Part shown: positions 1 to 8,475 of the stretch, piece by piece
How the letters are laid out: each line of letters opens with the position of its first letter
Position numbering within the stretch: the stretch's first letter is position 1
Assembly: GCA_937930305.1 (NCBI GenBank)
Contig: CALGLE010000012.1
Span: 1 to 64,000 of the forward strand
Reading direction: 5' to 3'
Length of the DNA stretch: 64,000 bases
DNA from: an uncultured Granulosicoccaceae bacterium
Lineage (GTDB): Bacteria > Pseudomonadota > Gammaproteobacteria > Granulosicoccales > Granulosicoccaceae
Translations under genes and position numbers: made by a program
The notes under the pieces: model-generated
Databases searched by the model: none
Seen by the model: the letters and a program-made list of their open reading frames with translations, nothing else
What the model was told of the DNA's origin: nothing

Positions 1-124
1 TATGTCCGGCGTGCTTGTGGAACAAATCGAATCCATCCGCCTGGGCTACAATAAGTGGTTCAACATTGACCAGATTGAAAGTCAGGATGAGTGGGCGTTG
101 CTAATTGCTAGTAAGCGGTCCTAA
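1..124 (+). CDS. prmA: Ribosomal protein L11 methyltransferase, C-terminal end (partial)
   Basis: Only the last 40 or so codons are inside the window, ending at the TAA at 122-124. The tail (SGVLVEQIESIRLGYNKWF, then an acidic/aromatic strand ending LLIASKRS) resembles the conserved C-terminus of PrmA, which trimethylates ribosomal protein L11 from S-adenosylmethionine. The downstream neighbours, a zinc-ribbon/DUF3426 gene and dusB-fis, are the usual gammaproteobacterial partners of prmA and support the call. The catalytic domain lies upstream of the window, so function is inferred from the tail and synteny. Confidence 0.75.
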   Translation, partial: MSGVLVEQIESIRLGYNKWFNIDQIESQDEWALLIASKRS

Positions 125-130
125 CAGTGA

Positions 131-1531
131 ATGGTTTCAACTTCAACTAAACGCAAAGTCGGGACAGCATCGCCGACCACCCGTTGCACGAATTGTCAGA
201 CGGTGTTCGAGTTGCCACCTGAGCTGCTTGAATCGTCTGATACCCGTGTGCGGTGTGGTGAGTGTTTGTGTATTTTTGATGCCCGCGAGGGTCTGCTCAA
301 TGACTCGGACGCGGAAAAATCACAACAAGCTCAAAGTGCTTTGGACTCTGATGAAGATTCGCAGCTTGAATCTGCCATAGCTGGAAATAAGAAACGCACT
401 CGATCTGCCCATTTGAATAAAAGCGCGGCCGATGACAATTCAGCGCTGGACGTGACCTATTCCGATTTTGACCTTTTCTCTGAAGAGGCCGATCTACCCG
501 CACTGGCGTACTTGGATGAAACTCGAGACACCCCAGAATTTGACTTTGATGCGGTAGAGCTTGGAGACGAAGAAACCTTCAGCGATACGCTGTTTGCTCA
601 TGATGTGACGATTAATGCCGATTTGCCGATCCCTGATTCGCAAGCCGCTGATGAGGGTTTAACGGCCGATAGTTTGGCTCGCTTGCAACGCGCTGAAGTG
701 GATTTTGCGGTAGACAAAGCGCCGGAAGAGCCGTTGATCTTCAACTACGTAGACCCACCAGGCGACCCGATCGAGGTTTCCGAGGAGGCGACGGAAACCG
801 AAGCCCCGCTGAGGCACTCATCCACTGAAAGTATGCGAAATAATGCGGCGGAAAAAGCCGAACGTGCAAGATCCAAACACAATCGCCCATCACTTGCTTC
901 ACTGGAAGAAGAATCTTCTTTAGTCGACACTGACGCGGCTTCGTCCGAGCCCAAATTAGACACCGAAGCACCGACCCGGGCTCGCAGTGGTTTATGGGTG
1001 TGGGCTTGTGGGATTTTGTTGTTGCTGGGCGTGTTGGGTGCAACTGTTTTGTATCCGCGTTGGCAGTCACTTGATCAAAGCCCAAACTTTCGACCAGTGA
1101 AGGTTGCGGTGTGTCAATTACTGAAGTGTCGCGTTGATACTCGTGTTGACATCAATCAACTCAAAGTCTTACGCCGGGAAGTGACGGAAGCGCGTGACAG
1201 GGAGGATGCGCTTTTAATTAGTATTGACATACAGAATACGGCTGAGTTTGCTCAACGATATCCTGTGGTCGAAGTTCGTATGACCGATCGTGTCGGTCGA
1301 ACGGTCGCACAACGCGCATTTCGTCCTACAGAATATTTATCTGAATGGCGTCGCGGTGACGCACTTAATGCGGGTGAAACAGTTGACATAAAGCTCGTAG
1401 TAAACGATCCTGGTGCCGCTGCTAGAGACCACATTCTGCAGTTAAGGAAATTACGCTTTGATTGCGAACCGATCAAATCGAACAACGGTCAACAACGATG
1501 GCCCGCGGATTGTGCAGACGTCGTAAAATAG
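131..1531 (+). CDS. Zinc-ribbon (MJ0042-type) and DUF3426 membrane protein
   Basis: The 466-residue protein opens with a four-cysteine zinc ribbon (C19-x2-C22 and C42-x2-C45, as CTNC...CGEC), the MJ0042 type. A long acidic, low-complexity cytoplasmic stretch follows (about 70-280), then one transmembrane helix near 287-307 (GLWVWACGILLLLGVLGATV) and a C-terminal DUF3426 domain of about 150 residues. Its ATG lies six bases after the prmA stop, so the two are probably cotranscribed. The family is a regular prmA neighbour but has no established biochemical role. From the sequence one can say only that it is a single-pass inner-membrane protein with a cytosolic zinc-binding head. Confidence 0.85.
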   Translation: MVSTSTKRKVGTASPTTRCTNCQTVFELPPELLESSDTRVRCGECLCIFDAREGLLNDSDAEKSQQAQSALDSDEDSQLESAIAGNKKRTRSAHLNKSAADDNSALDVTYSDFDLFSEEADLPALAYLDETRDTPEFDFDAVELGDEETFSDTLFAHDVTINADLPIPDSQAADEGLTADSLARLQRAEVDFAVDKAPEEPLIFNYVDPPGDPIEVSEEATETEAPLRHSSTESMRNNAAEKAERARSKHNRPSLASLEEESSLVDTDAASSEPKLDTEAPTRARSGLWVWACGILLLLGVLGATVLYPRWQSLDQSPNFRPVKVAVCQLLKCRVDTRVDINQLKVLRREVTEARDREDALLISIDIQNTAEFAQRYPVVEVRMTDRVGRTVAQRAFRPTEYLSEWRRGDALNAGETVDIKLVVNDPGAAARDHILQLRKLRFDCEPIKSNNGQQRWPADCADVVK

Positions 1532-1698
1532 AACTTCAGTACGGTGGTAGCACTACCGTTCTGCGGCACAACTCCACTCTCAGCATTCAAAAGATAAGTT
1601 GAACCTCAACTAATACTTTAACTTTAAGGTGCAGGTTGCATGGGTGTGTGTAAAGTTGCGGTGACGCGTGATTGGTATGGTCGCTCTAAATCGGTGCG

Positions 1699-1750
1699 TT
1701 TTAATTTTGTAGAGCTTTTAATTTTATTTGATTTTGTCTCGTTTTAATTT
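1699..1750 (+). repeat. Three T4A2T3-4 direct repeats upstream of dusB
   Basis: The run TTTTAATTT occurs at 1699, 1716 and 1742 in a strongly AT-rich stretch just before dusB. The dusB-fis promoter is heavily regulated in relatives. These phased A/T tracts could be bent DNA or UP-element-like sequence; that reading is inference. Confidence 0.4.
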
Positions 1751-1778
1751 CATTTAGTAAGGATACTTAATCTAGATT

Positions 1779-2813
1779 ATGGCAATTGCCATGCAAACAA
1801 ATGAAGACGTTCGCTGTTTGTATAAGCGCATTGATATAGGTGCGTATACGCTGCGAAACAATGTATTCCTTGCACCGATGGCAGGAATCACCGACGCACC
1901 CTTTAGAGAAGCGTGTGCGCGTGAACAGGCGGGCTATGCGGCATCGGAGATGATTTCGGCCGACACCACATTGCACGCATCTGATAAGACCAAACACAGA
2001 GTTCTACGCGCGAGTAGTGATTTACCTCATGCTGTTCAAATAGCGGGAAGCTCACCTGAGTACTTGGCAGACGCAGCAGAATTTAATGTGCGCTTAGGTG
2101 CGGACATCATTGACATTAATATGGGTTGTCCTGCAAAGAAAGTGTGTAACAAGGCTGCCGGTTCTGCGTTGTTAGAGAATCCGAAACTAGTAAGAAATAT
2201 ATTGCGTTCTGTTGTGTCGCGAGTCAGCGTACCGGTTACGCTAAAAATAAGAACGGGTGCGAATCCTGATGAACGTAACGGAGTGGAAATTGCAAAAATT
2301 GCCGAGGAAGAAGGCATTTTATGTCTTGCTGTTCATGGCAGAACCCGCAGTGACAAGTTTAAAGGTTACGCGGAATACGACACGATAAAAGCGATAAAAG
2401 AATCAATACAAATTCCTGTAATCGCTAACGGCGACATACAGTGCGCTAACGATGCAGTTAGTGTTTTAACTTATACAAATGCTGACGGTGTGATGATAGG
2501 GCGTGCCGCTCAAGGAAACCCATGGATCTTTAATGAAGTTGTTTCGATTCTTATGGGTGATCAACCTCCGCATCCACCCTGTAACGATGAAATACGTGAT
2601 ACTCTTCTCAAACAGTTGGAGGGAATCTACAAGTTATATGGTGAGTATCGTGGTTTACGAATTGCGAGAAAACACATAGCTTGGTACTGCAAAGGTTTAC
2701 GAAACGCTAGCGCGTTTCGGCAGCGTATAAATTACGTTGAGTCAGCCAAGGAACAAACGTTGATGATTCGGCAATTTTTTGAACACCCCGATCGATTTAC
2801 TACTGCAGCCTGA
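1779..2813 (+). CDS. dusB: tRNA-dihydrouridine synthase B
   Basis: This is an FMN-dependent enzyme that reduces specific uridines in the tRNA D-loop region. The 344-residue length fits DusB. The FMN-barrel start APMAGITDAPFRE is seen near residue 32 and the active-site cysteine motif NMGCPAKKVCNKAAGSAL near residue 117. Further barrel motifs include HGRTRSDKFKG and the phosphate-binding GVMIGRAAQGNPWIF. An ATG four codons in (1791) is an alternative start. It is followed after 12 bases by fis, the classic dusB-fis operon. The gene uses noticeably more AT-rich codons than its neighbours. Confidence 0.95.
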   Translation: MAIAMQTNEDVRCLYKRIDIGAYTLRNNVFLAPMAGITDAPFREACAREQAGYAASEMISADTTLHASDKTKHRVLRASSDLPHAVQIAGSSPEYLADAAEFNVRLGADIIDINMGCPAKKVCNKAAGSALLENPKLVRNILRSVVSRVSVPVTLKIRTGANPDERNGVEIAKIAEEEGILCLAVHGRTRSDKFKGYAEYDTIKAIKESIQIPVIANGDIQCANDAVSVLTYTNADGVMIGRAAQGNPWIFNEVVSILMGDQPPHPPCNDEIRDTLLKQLEGIYKLYGEYRGLRIARKHIAWYCKGLRNASAFRQRINYVESAKEQTLMIRQFFEHPDRFTTAA

Positions 2814-2825
2814 TACGAAGACAGC

Positions 2826-3227
2826 ATGACTACAGAAACTTACACGCAAAACTCAATCGCAACTCAGTTGGATGCTAATAACACCAGTGAGTTACAAGCA
2901 AATTCTCAGAGCAGTGCACCCACTGCTGCAGAATTGGCTGCACCGCAAAATTTACGAACATCGAATCTCTCTGAAATTAATACAGAGTTAACCGGTCGAT
3001 CTACACCCATCCATCACTGCGTTCGTGAAGAACTGCGTGAGTACATGGATTTACTCAACGGTGAAACACCCTCGGATTTGCACCGTTTGGTCATGCAACA
3101 AGTTGAAACGGCTTTGTTTGGTTTTGTCATGGAAGAGTGCCGTGGTAACCAAAGCAAAGCAGCAGCCTGGTTAGGTATCAGTCGCGGTACCCTGCGCACT
3201 CGCTTGGCAGCGCTTAACCTTCGATAA
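2826..3227 (+). CDS. fis: DNA-binding protein Fis with long N-terminal extension
   Basis: Fis is a nucleoid-associated DNA-bending protein and activator of stable RNA promoters. The C-terminal half contains the family core: the dimer helices (LHRLVMQQVETALFGFVME) and the helix-turn-helix NQSKAAAWLGISRGTLRTRL. At 133 residues it is longer than the usual 95-110 because of about 60 residues rich in Ser, Thr, Asn and Gln at the start. No convincing ribosome site was seen before a later internal ATG, so the long form is kept, but a shorter product is possible. It lies directly behind dusB as in other gammaproteobacteria. Confidence 0.92.
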   Translation: MTTETYTQNSIATQLDANNTSELQANSQSSAPTAAELAAPQNLRTSNLSEINTELTGRSTPIHHCVREELREYMDLLNGETPSDLHRLVMQQVETALFGFVMEECRGNQSKAAAWLGISRGTLRTRLAALNLR

Positions 3228-3294
3228 CACCCCCCAGCCCGCTGTGCCTAGTCTCGATAGGGTGTGGGTGCAGCGCGCTGTTGGTAAGAAATAG

Positions 3295-3438
3295 TCACCC
3301 CTCGGGTGAATTCGCTGGGGTGCTAGCTTTACTCTAGCTCGGAAGAGTTTGTCTCTTACTCTTTTGCGCAAAGCTGTTCAGACCGCGTGCAAAAAGCGTC
3401 ACTGTTATCATTGACTCACTTCCAGCTTTTTGCGCAAA
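3295..3438 (+). promoter_or_regulatory. purH leader with paired palindromes and a long-range inverted repeat
   Basis: Three kinds of symmetry lie in the 200 bases between fis and purH. A short hairpin TCACCC-CTC-GGGTGA is at 3295-3309. Two identical 10-bp palindromes, TTTGCGCAAA, lie at 3363-3372 and 3429-3438. The arms GCAAAAAGC (3389-3397) and GCTTTTTGC (3425-3433) are perfectly complementary, and the right arm overlaps the second palindrome just before the purH start. This could be a tandem operator or a leader with competing folds. The palindrome is not the PurR box, whose half-sites point the other way. Confidence 0.5.
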
Positions 3439-3444
3439 TTTCCC

Positions 3445-5043
3445 ATGAATTCTCCCGCTTCTCAGCGCTGCGCGCTACTCAGCGTGTCCGACAAAACGGG
3501 CATCGTTGAACTCGGCCAAGCACTGGCCGCACAGAACATCGAATTGCTTTCCACCGGGGGCACCGCCTCGCTGCTGGCTGATGCGGGGCTGGACGTCACT
3601 GAAGTGGCTGAGCACACAGGTGCTGCGGAAATGATGGCCGGTCGCGTAAAAACGTTGCACCCCACCGTGCACGGCGGCATATTGGGTCGACGTGGAAAAG
3701 ATGATGCCGTTATGCAAGAGCGCGGCATCGCGCCCATAGACTTTGTCGTTGTGAATCTGTACCCCTTTGCTGCCACCGTCGCGAATCCCGATGTAGTTTT
3801 CGAAGACGCCATTGAAAATATTGATATTGGTGGCCCAGCCATGCTGCGTTCAGCGGCTAAGAATCACACCAGCGTTGCGGTGGTCTGTCATCCCGGTGAC
3901 TACGATCGTGTCATTAAATCCTTCGACACTAGCGAAAAAGAACAAGCGGCGTTGCGGTTTGACCTGGCTGTAAAAGCGTTTGAACACACAGCAAACTACG
4001 ACAGTATGATTGCCGATTGGTTGGGTCGACGTGTGGCAACGGCAGATTCGCCCGAGGTATCTCACCAGGCGCCGCAACCGTTTCCTCGCACATGGAACAA
4101 ACAGTATCAACTGGCACAGACGCTGCGATACGGTGAGAACCCGCATCAATCTGCTGCGTTCTACACAAGCAATTCGTTAGTTGAAGGCACCTTAGCTGCG
4201 GCCCAGTTGCGTCAAGGTAAGCCGATGTCGTATAACAATGTGGTAGATGCCGATGCGGCATTAGGTTGTGTCAGCCAATTTATCGATCCGGCTTGCGTTG
4301 TGGTTAAGCACGCCAATCCCTGTGGCGTGAGTGTGGCAAGCAGTATTGATGAAGCCTATGAAGCGGCCTACAAAACAGATCCTACGTCGGCCTTTGGTGG
4401 CATCATCGCGTTTAATCGGCCATTAACCGTGACGGTTGCACAGGCCATTACGTCACGCCAGTTCGTTGAAGTTATCATCGCGCCCGGTGTGGAGTCAGAC
4501 GCATTATCCGTTTGTTCGAAGTTTCCCAATGTTCGGGTTCTTGATTGTTCGAAGATGCTGGCACCCAATGCAAACGCTGACCTAAAAGTAAAGTCTGTAT
4601 CAGGTGGGTTACTGGTTCAGGATGAGGATACACAAGAAGTGCTGGCGAAGGATCTCACCGTGGTGTCAGCGAAAGCACCGAGTGATGATCAGATTCGTGA
4701 TTTACTGTTTGCATGGCGCGTTGCAAAGTTCGTGAAATCGAACGCCATTGTGTATTGCCGAGACAACGCAACTGTAGGCATTGGGGCAGGGCAAATGAGT
4801 CGGGTGTACTCTGCCCGAATTGCCGGTATCAAAGCCGGTGACGAAGGCTTAGAAGTGCCTGGTTCGGTAATGGCCAGTGATGCGTTTTTCCCGTTTCGTG
4901 ATGGCATTGATAACGCGGCTGAAGTGGGCATTACCGCTGTCATTCAGCCGGGTGGTTCAAAGAATGATCAGCAAGTGATTGATGCTGCGAATGAACACGG
5001 CATGGCGATGGTTTTTACAGGCGTTAGGCATTTCAATCATTAA
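3445..5043 (+). CDS. purH: Bifunctional AICAR transformylase / IMP cyclohydrolase
   Basis: PurH carries out the last two steps of de novo IMP synthesis. The N-terminal MGS-like cyclohydrolase domain ([31 protein letters not shown]) is followed by the formyltransferase domain, with [11 protein letters not shown] and [14 protein letters not shown]. The C-terminus [10 protein letters not shown] matches the family end. The ORF is open from a TTG at 3430, but the ATG at 3445 gives the family-like N-terminus and is preferred. The usual downstream gene purD is absent; a TauD-like dioxygenase follows instead. Confidence 0.97.
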   Translation: MNSPASQRCALLSVSDKTGIVELGQALAAQNIELLSTGGTASLLADAGLDVTEVAEHTGAAEMMAGRVKTLHPTVHGGILGRRGKDDAVMQERGIAPIDFVVVNLYPFAATVANPDVVFEDAIENIDIGGPAMLRSAAKNHTSVAVVCHPGDYDRVIKSFDTSEKEQAALRFDLAVKAFEHTANYDSMIADWLGRRVATADSPEVSHQAPQPFPRTWNKQYQLAQTLRYGENPHQSAAFYTSNSLVEGTLAAAQLRQGKPMSYNNVVDADAALGCVSQFIDPACVVVKHANPCGVSVASSIDEAYEAAYKTDPTSAFGGIIAFNRPLTVTVAQAITSRQFVEVIIAPGVESDALSVCSKFPNVRVLDCSKMLAPNANADLKVKSVSGGLLVQDEDTQEVLAKDLTVVSAKAPSDDQIRDLLFAWRVAKFVKSNAIVYCRDNATVGIGAGQMSRVYSARIAGIKAGDEGLEVPGSVMASDAFFPFRDGIDNAAEVGITAVIQPGGSKNDQQVIDAANEHGMAMVFTGVRHFNH

Positions 5044-5059
5044 TTTTTAAAGGGGGGTT

Positions 5060-6136
5060 ATGTGGATGGGCATCCAGTCGGTAAACCTGAAGCGATTCGT
5101 TCCTGAACAAGGGCCTGCGGCTTGGACAGGTAAGGCTATGTCCAGTAACCCTTCGCTTTGGCTTAAGTCACTCACCGCAGACCAGATAAAGGAACTTGAA
5201 GCCGCAGCGCTGCATTTTGCAAACAGCGGTAAAGACGTGGGTGAGTTAAGCGCTAGCGATTTCCCCTTGCCAACGATGCAAGCCCAATTACAACAGCTTC
5301 AACACAGCTTACTGCACGAGCACGGATTTCAAGTATTTAGAGGCTTACCGGTAAGCGAATATTCACAACAAGAAATAGCCACTATTTTTTGTGGTGTGGG
5401 TGCTCATTTGGGCAAGGCGCGTTCGCAAAATGCGCAGGGTCATATTTTAGGGCACGTGAAAGACATCGGTGCTGATGCCGAAGATCACAACACACGCATT
5501 TATCAAACCGCACAAAGGCAGAGTTTTCATACCGACAGCGCCGATGTGGTGGGGTTGCTTTGCATCAACGATGCGAAAGAAGGTGGAGAATCGCTCTTGG
5601 TTAGCGCGGGGACTCTGTACAACACGTTACTAGAGCGTCACCCCGATTTACTGCCCTATTTGTTCGAACCCATTGCTACCGATAGGCGAGGGGAAGTACC
5701 GCCGGGTGAAAAACCTTATATGACCATCCCTGTATTTAATCACCATGAAGGTTTTCTAACGGTTTTTTATCAACGCCAATACATTGAAAGTGCGCAGCGA
5801 TTTGAAGAAGCGCCTCGGTTGACGGCTAAGCACATAGAAGCACTGGATCGCTTGGATGAACTGGCCAATGATCCTGAGCTTCATTTGAGTATGCGGCTAG
5901 AACCTGGGGATATGCAGTTTGTTTATAACCATTCCCAACTGCATGATCGCATGGGTTTCATCGACCACGAGGCGATCGACAAACGCCGCCACATGTTGCG
6001 CTTGTGGCTATCTATGGAAAACGACCGACCCCTGCCTGAGTGTTTCAAACAGCGTTATGGGTCGATCGTTCCGGGAGACCGTGGTGGTATTGTGGTGTCG
6101 GGTACTCAGTTGAATGTGCCGTTGGAGGTTTCGTAA
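5060..6136 (+). CDS. TauD/TfdA-family Fe(II)/2-oxoglutarate dioxygenase
   Basis: The 358-residue protein has the jelly-roll dioxygenase features of the TauD/clavaminate-synthase-like family. There is an HxD iron pair in FHTDSADV (H157, D159), a candidate distal histidine in VYNHSQLHDRMGF (about H295), and a basic 2-oxoglutarate-binding stretch, DKRRHMLRLWLSM. A strong purine-rich site (AGGGGGG) precedes the ATG at 5060; an ATG two codons on is an alternative. It starts 16 bases after purH and may be cotranscribed. The substrate is unknown; an amino-acid or small amine derivative is a guess from family members. Confidence 0.85.
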   Translation: MWMGIQSVNLKRFVPEQGPAAWTGKAMSSNPSLWLKSLTADQIKELEAAALHFANSGKDVGELSASDFPLPTMQAQLQQLQHSLLHEHGFQVFRGLPVSEYSQQEIATIFCGVGAHLGKARSQNAQGHILGHVKDIGADAEDHNTRIYQTAQRQSFHTDSADVVGLLCINDAKEGGESLLVSAGTLYNTLLERHPDLLPYLFEPIATDRRGEVPPGEKPYMTIPVFNHHEGFLTVFYQRQYIESAQRFEEAPRLTAKHIEALDRLDELANDPELHLSMRLEPGDMQFVYNHSQLHDRMGFIDHEAIDKRRHMLRLWLSMENDRPLPECFKQRYGSIVPGDRGGIVVSGTQLNVPLEVS

Positions 6137-6143
6137 ATGCAGC

Positions 6144-6728
6144 TCAGTAAGTTTTCTGTTCTACAGGAATTATTCTTCCTATCGGTGCGCCAGCTAATGC
6201 ACCGTGTTCGCGCAGGGTTTCCGGTGAATCGGCTCGATATACGCAGTAAGTGCCTTCGCTCGTTAGGTACGATCGATCCCACTCGATAATCTCTCCCAGT
6301 TTTGCAATTGCGCTGTTAGAGTTTTGTGAGATTTTCTTTTTCTTGTCTAATCCAAAGAATCCGACCCCAGGAATGGGGCGCTCGATTACAAACACTTGAT
6401 GACCACCTCTAGGGTTTTCGCCCGCCTTCATTCCGCCGCCCAGTTCAGGGCTATTCACAAACAAGACTTCGGAAATTTTTTCAGAATTGATGTTGGCTTC
6501 TTTCAAAAGCTGATTTAGGCTTGATTCGCTGTTTGCTTCAAAAACTGCATACGAGTCTGCGCCCGCCGAAAATGAAAAATGCATTTCTATACCATATTCC
6601 GTGAGTATGTCGTTTGAAACATTCTCAAGGGGCGCTGGCAGCTCCACGAAGAATTGTGTTGCTCCTACAGAGCTTGCAACCATTGACCCTGCAATGAATA
6701 GGAAAGCTCGAAAAATCTTTTGACTCAT
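6144..6728 (-). CDS. Secreted DUF4242 protein
   Basis: A 194-residue protein with a clear signal peptide (FLFIAGSMVASSVGA, cleavage near residue 23). The C-terminal half matches DUF4242: the conserved start VFVIERPIPGVG, then an aromatic strand WDRSYLTSEGTYCVYRA and the end EHGALAGAPIGRIIPV. The N-terminal half looks like a diverged second copy (FFVELPAPLENV..., YAVFEANSESSLNQ). DUF4242 is a small ferredoxin-like fold with no settled function. A GGAG site precedes the start. It diverges from the CadC-like gene across 82 bases, so it is the obvious candidate target of that regulator. Confidence 0.8.
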   Translation of the reverse strand: MSQKIFRAFLFIAGSMVASSVGATQFFVELPAPLENVSNDILTEYGIEMHFSFSAGADSYAVFEANSESSLNQLLKEANINSEKISEVLFVNSPELGGGMKAGENPRGGHQVFVIERPIPGVGFFGLDKKKKISQNSNSAIAKLGEIIEWDRSYLTSEGTYCVYRADSPETLREHGALAGAPIGRIIPVEQKTY

Positions 6729-6810
6729 TATCTATCTCCAATTTATAGTCCAAGGTATTAAACCGCTGGAATTTCTGTTGTTGATCTTCCTGCAGCGTTG
6801 AAAATACTAA

Positions 6811-8472
6811 GTGAAGGTAAGCGAAAACACCCGAATGCTAGGCGAAAGTGTCCCGAAAACTGCCGAAATACTGACTTTCGGTTCAATAACGTATAACAAA
6901 AGTTCTCGTGAACTAACCAGTGGCGACGGTGTTCAACTCGCGCTACGGCCCCAATCGGCAGAAATTTTGGCGGTTCTGGCTGAAAACGCTGGCGCTTTGG
7001 TCGGCAGAGAATCGCTAGTAGATGCTGTATGGCCAGGTGTTGCCACCACGGATGATTCTTTGGTGCAATGCATTGTGGATATCCGGCGTGTTTTGGGTCG
7101 TGAATCGATCGAAACTTTCCCTAAAAAAGGTTACCGATTAAACGCTGAAATCGCAGTCTTACCGGCTAAGTCGTGGTGGGTTGGAATGTCAACGAACCGT
7201 TGGATCGTGATTGGGGTGGCCGCTGTGTTATTCATATTGGGCGCCTCAAGGTTTACTTCGCCGGTAAATGTGGATGAAGACAATCAGGGCAGCATGAGTT
7301 CGGCGCCTGATAAAACCATAGCTGTACTGCCTTTCGCAAATCTTGGTCAAACAGAAAATTTAACATTTTTCAGTGATGGTCTGGGTGAGGATTTAACCAC
7401 CGATCTCTCGCAAGTTGAGGGACTGACCGTCATTTCATACGCATCCAGTAGTGGATACCAAGGGGTGGAGAGTGGCTTTCGTAACATTTCAGAAGAGTTG
7501 GGCGCGGATTACTTGGTGCGAGGAACCATAAGACAACAGGCCTCTCAGTATCGAATAAACGTGTCGTTAGTTAATCCAGCCGATGGAGTGACCATTTGGT
7601 CTGAACGTTACGATCGGTCCTTCAACTATTCATTTGATGTTCAGGCCCAAATCGCAAAAGAAGTAGTCGATGCGCTGTCTTTGAAATTGGACATGCCAGC
7701 GGTTAAACCTAAGGTCGACCGACACGCATACAAAATGCTTCTCAGGGGAAACGAGCGGCAGCGTCAATCAACGTTGGAAGCTTACGATGATGCTCGTGTT
7801 TACTACAATCGAGCCATAGCGTTCGATGATAAATACGCAAGAGCTCATGCCAGCATCGCGGTCACGTACGGAAGAAGAGCTATGGCGAACGGTGATGGAG
7901 AAAGCCTTCATGAAGATATTGATGAAGGCCTACAATCCGCAGTAAGAGCCATTCAGCTTGACCCTCAATTACCACTGGCGTACTTCTCGGTAGGGTTGCT
8001 GAATCTTGCGCTAGGAGATATTGATAAAGCATTAGCTGCTGCGCGTCACGCCATTGAATTAGATTCTAATTTTGCAGAAGGTTACGCCCTGCTTGCAGAA
8101 ACGGCGTTGTTGGGGGGAGATCTTAATGAGGCTTTGTATTCAATACGGCGAGCCAAGGTACTGCATCCGCACTATCCACCCACCTATACTTGGATTGAAG
8201 GGAGTATTTTGTTCCAGTTAGGTCGCTATGAAGATGCACATGAATTACTGGCTGAGGCAGTAGAGCTTAACTCTCAGTTTCTTCCAGGGTTGATATCGTT
8301 GGCTGCCAATTACGAAAAGCGAGGGAAAATTGAGCAAGCCAATCAACTTATAAACACTTTAGATAAAAACGATAAATATATTAGCTATACGTCAACCTTA
8401 GATTCAATTAGGTTTTTAATTCCCCATCGTAGAACTGCGGTGTTAAATAGCCTTGCTAAAATCTCACACTGA
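6811..8472 (+). CDS. CadC-like membrane transcriptional regulator with TolB/FlgO-like and TPR domains
   Basis: The 553-residue protein begins with an OmpR/PhoB-type winged helix (about 20-110; LRPQSAEILAVLAENAG, VDIRRVLGRESIETFPKKGYRL). A single membrane helix follows (about 129-147). A TolB-N/FlgO-like domain opens with KTIAVLPFANLG and includes LGADYLVRGTIRQQ. Several tetratricopeptide repeats run from about 300 to 530. This is the one-component layout of CadC/ToxR regulators: the DNA-binding head is cytosolic and the sensor part periplasmic. The start is a GTG at 6811, with an ATG at 6835 as alternative. Its stop lies four bases from the convergent tas-like gene. The ligand is unknown. Confidence 0.85.
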   Translation: MKVSENTRMLGESVPKTAEILTFGSITYNKSSRELTSGDGVQLALRPQSAEILAVLAENAGALVGRESLVDAVWPGVATTDDSLVQCIVDIRRVLGRESIETFPKKGYRLNAEIAVLPAKSWWVGMSTNRWIVIGVAAVLFILGASRFTSPVNVDEDNQGSMSSAPDKTIAVLPFANLGQTENLTFFSDGLGEDLTTDLSQVEGLTVISYASSSGYQGVESGFRNISEELGADYLVRGTIRQQASQYRINVSLVNPADGVTIWSERYDRSFNYSFDVQAQIAKEVVDALSLKLDMPAVKPKVDRHAYKMLLRGNERQRQSTLEAYDDARVYYNRAIAFDDKYARAHASIAVTYGRRAMANGDGESLHEDIDEGLQSAVRAIQLDPQLPLAYFSVGLLNLALGDIDKALAAARHAIELDSNFAEGYALLAETALLGGDLNEALYSIRRAKVLHPHYPPTYTWIEGSILFQLGRYEDAHELLAEAVELNSQFLPGLISLAANYEKRGKIEQANQLINTLDKNDKYISYTSTLDSIRFLIPHRRTAVLNSLAKISH

Positions 8473-8475
8473 CCT

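Noticed and set aside
741-1085. 114-residue minus-strand ORF inside the DUF3426 gene
   Set aside because: Shadow of a clearly real gene; low-complexity and without start context.
3429-3438. PurR box before purH
   Set aside because: The palindrome TTTGCGCAAA has its half-sites in the opposite order to the PurR consensus, so the known regulator was not called.
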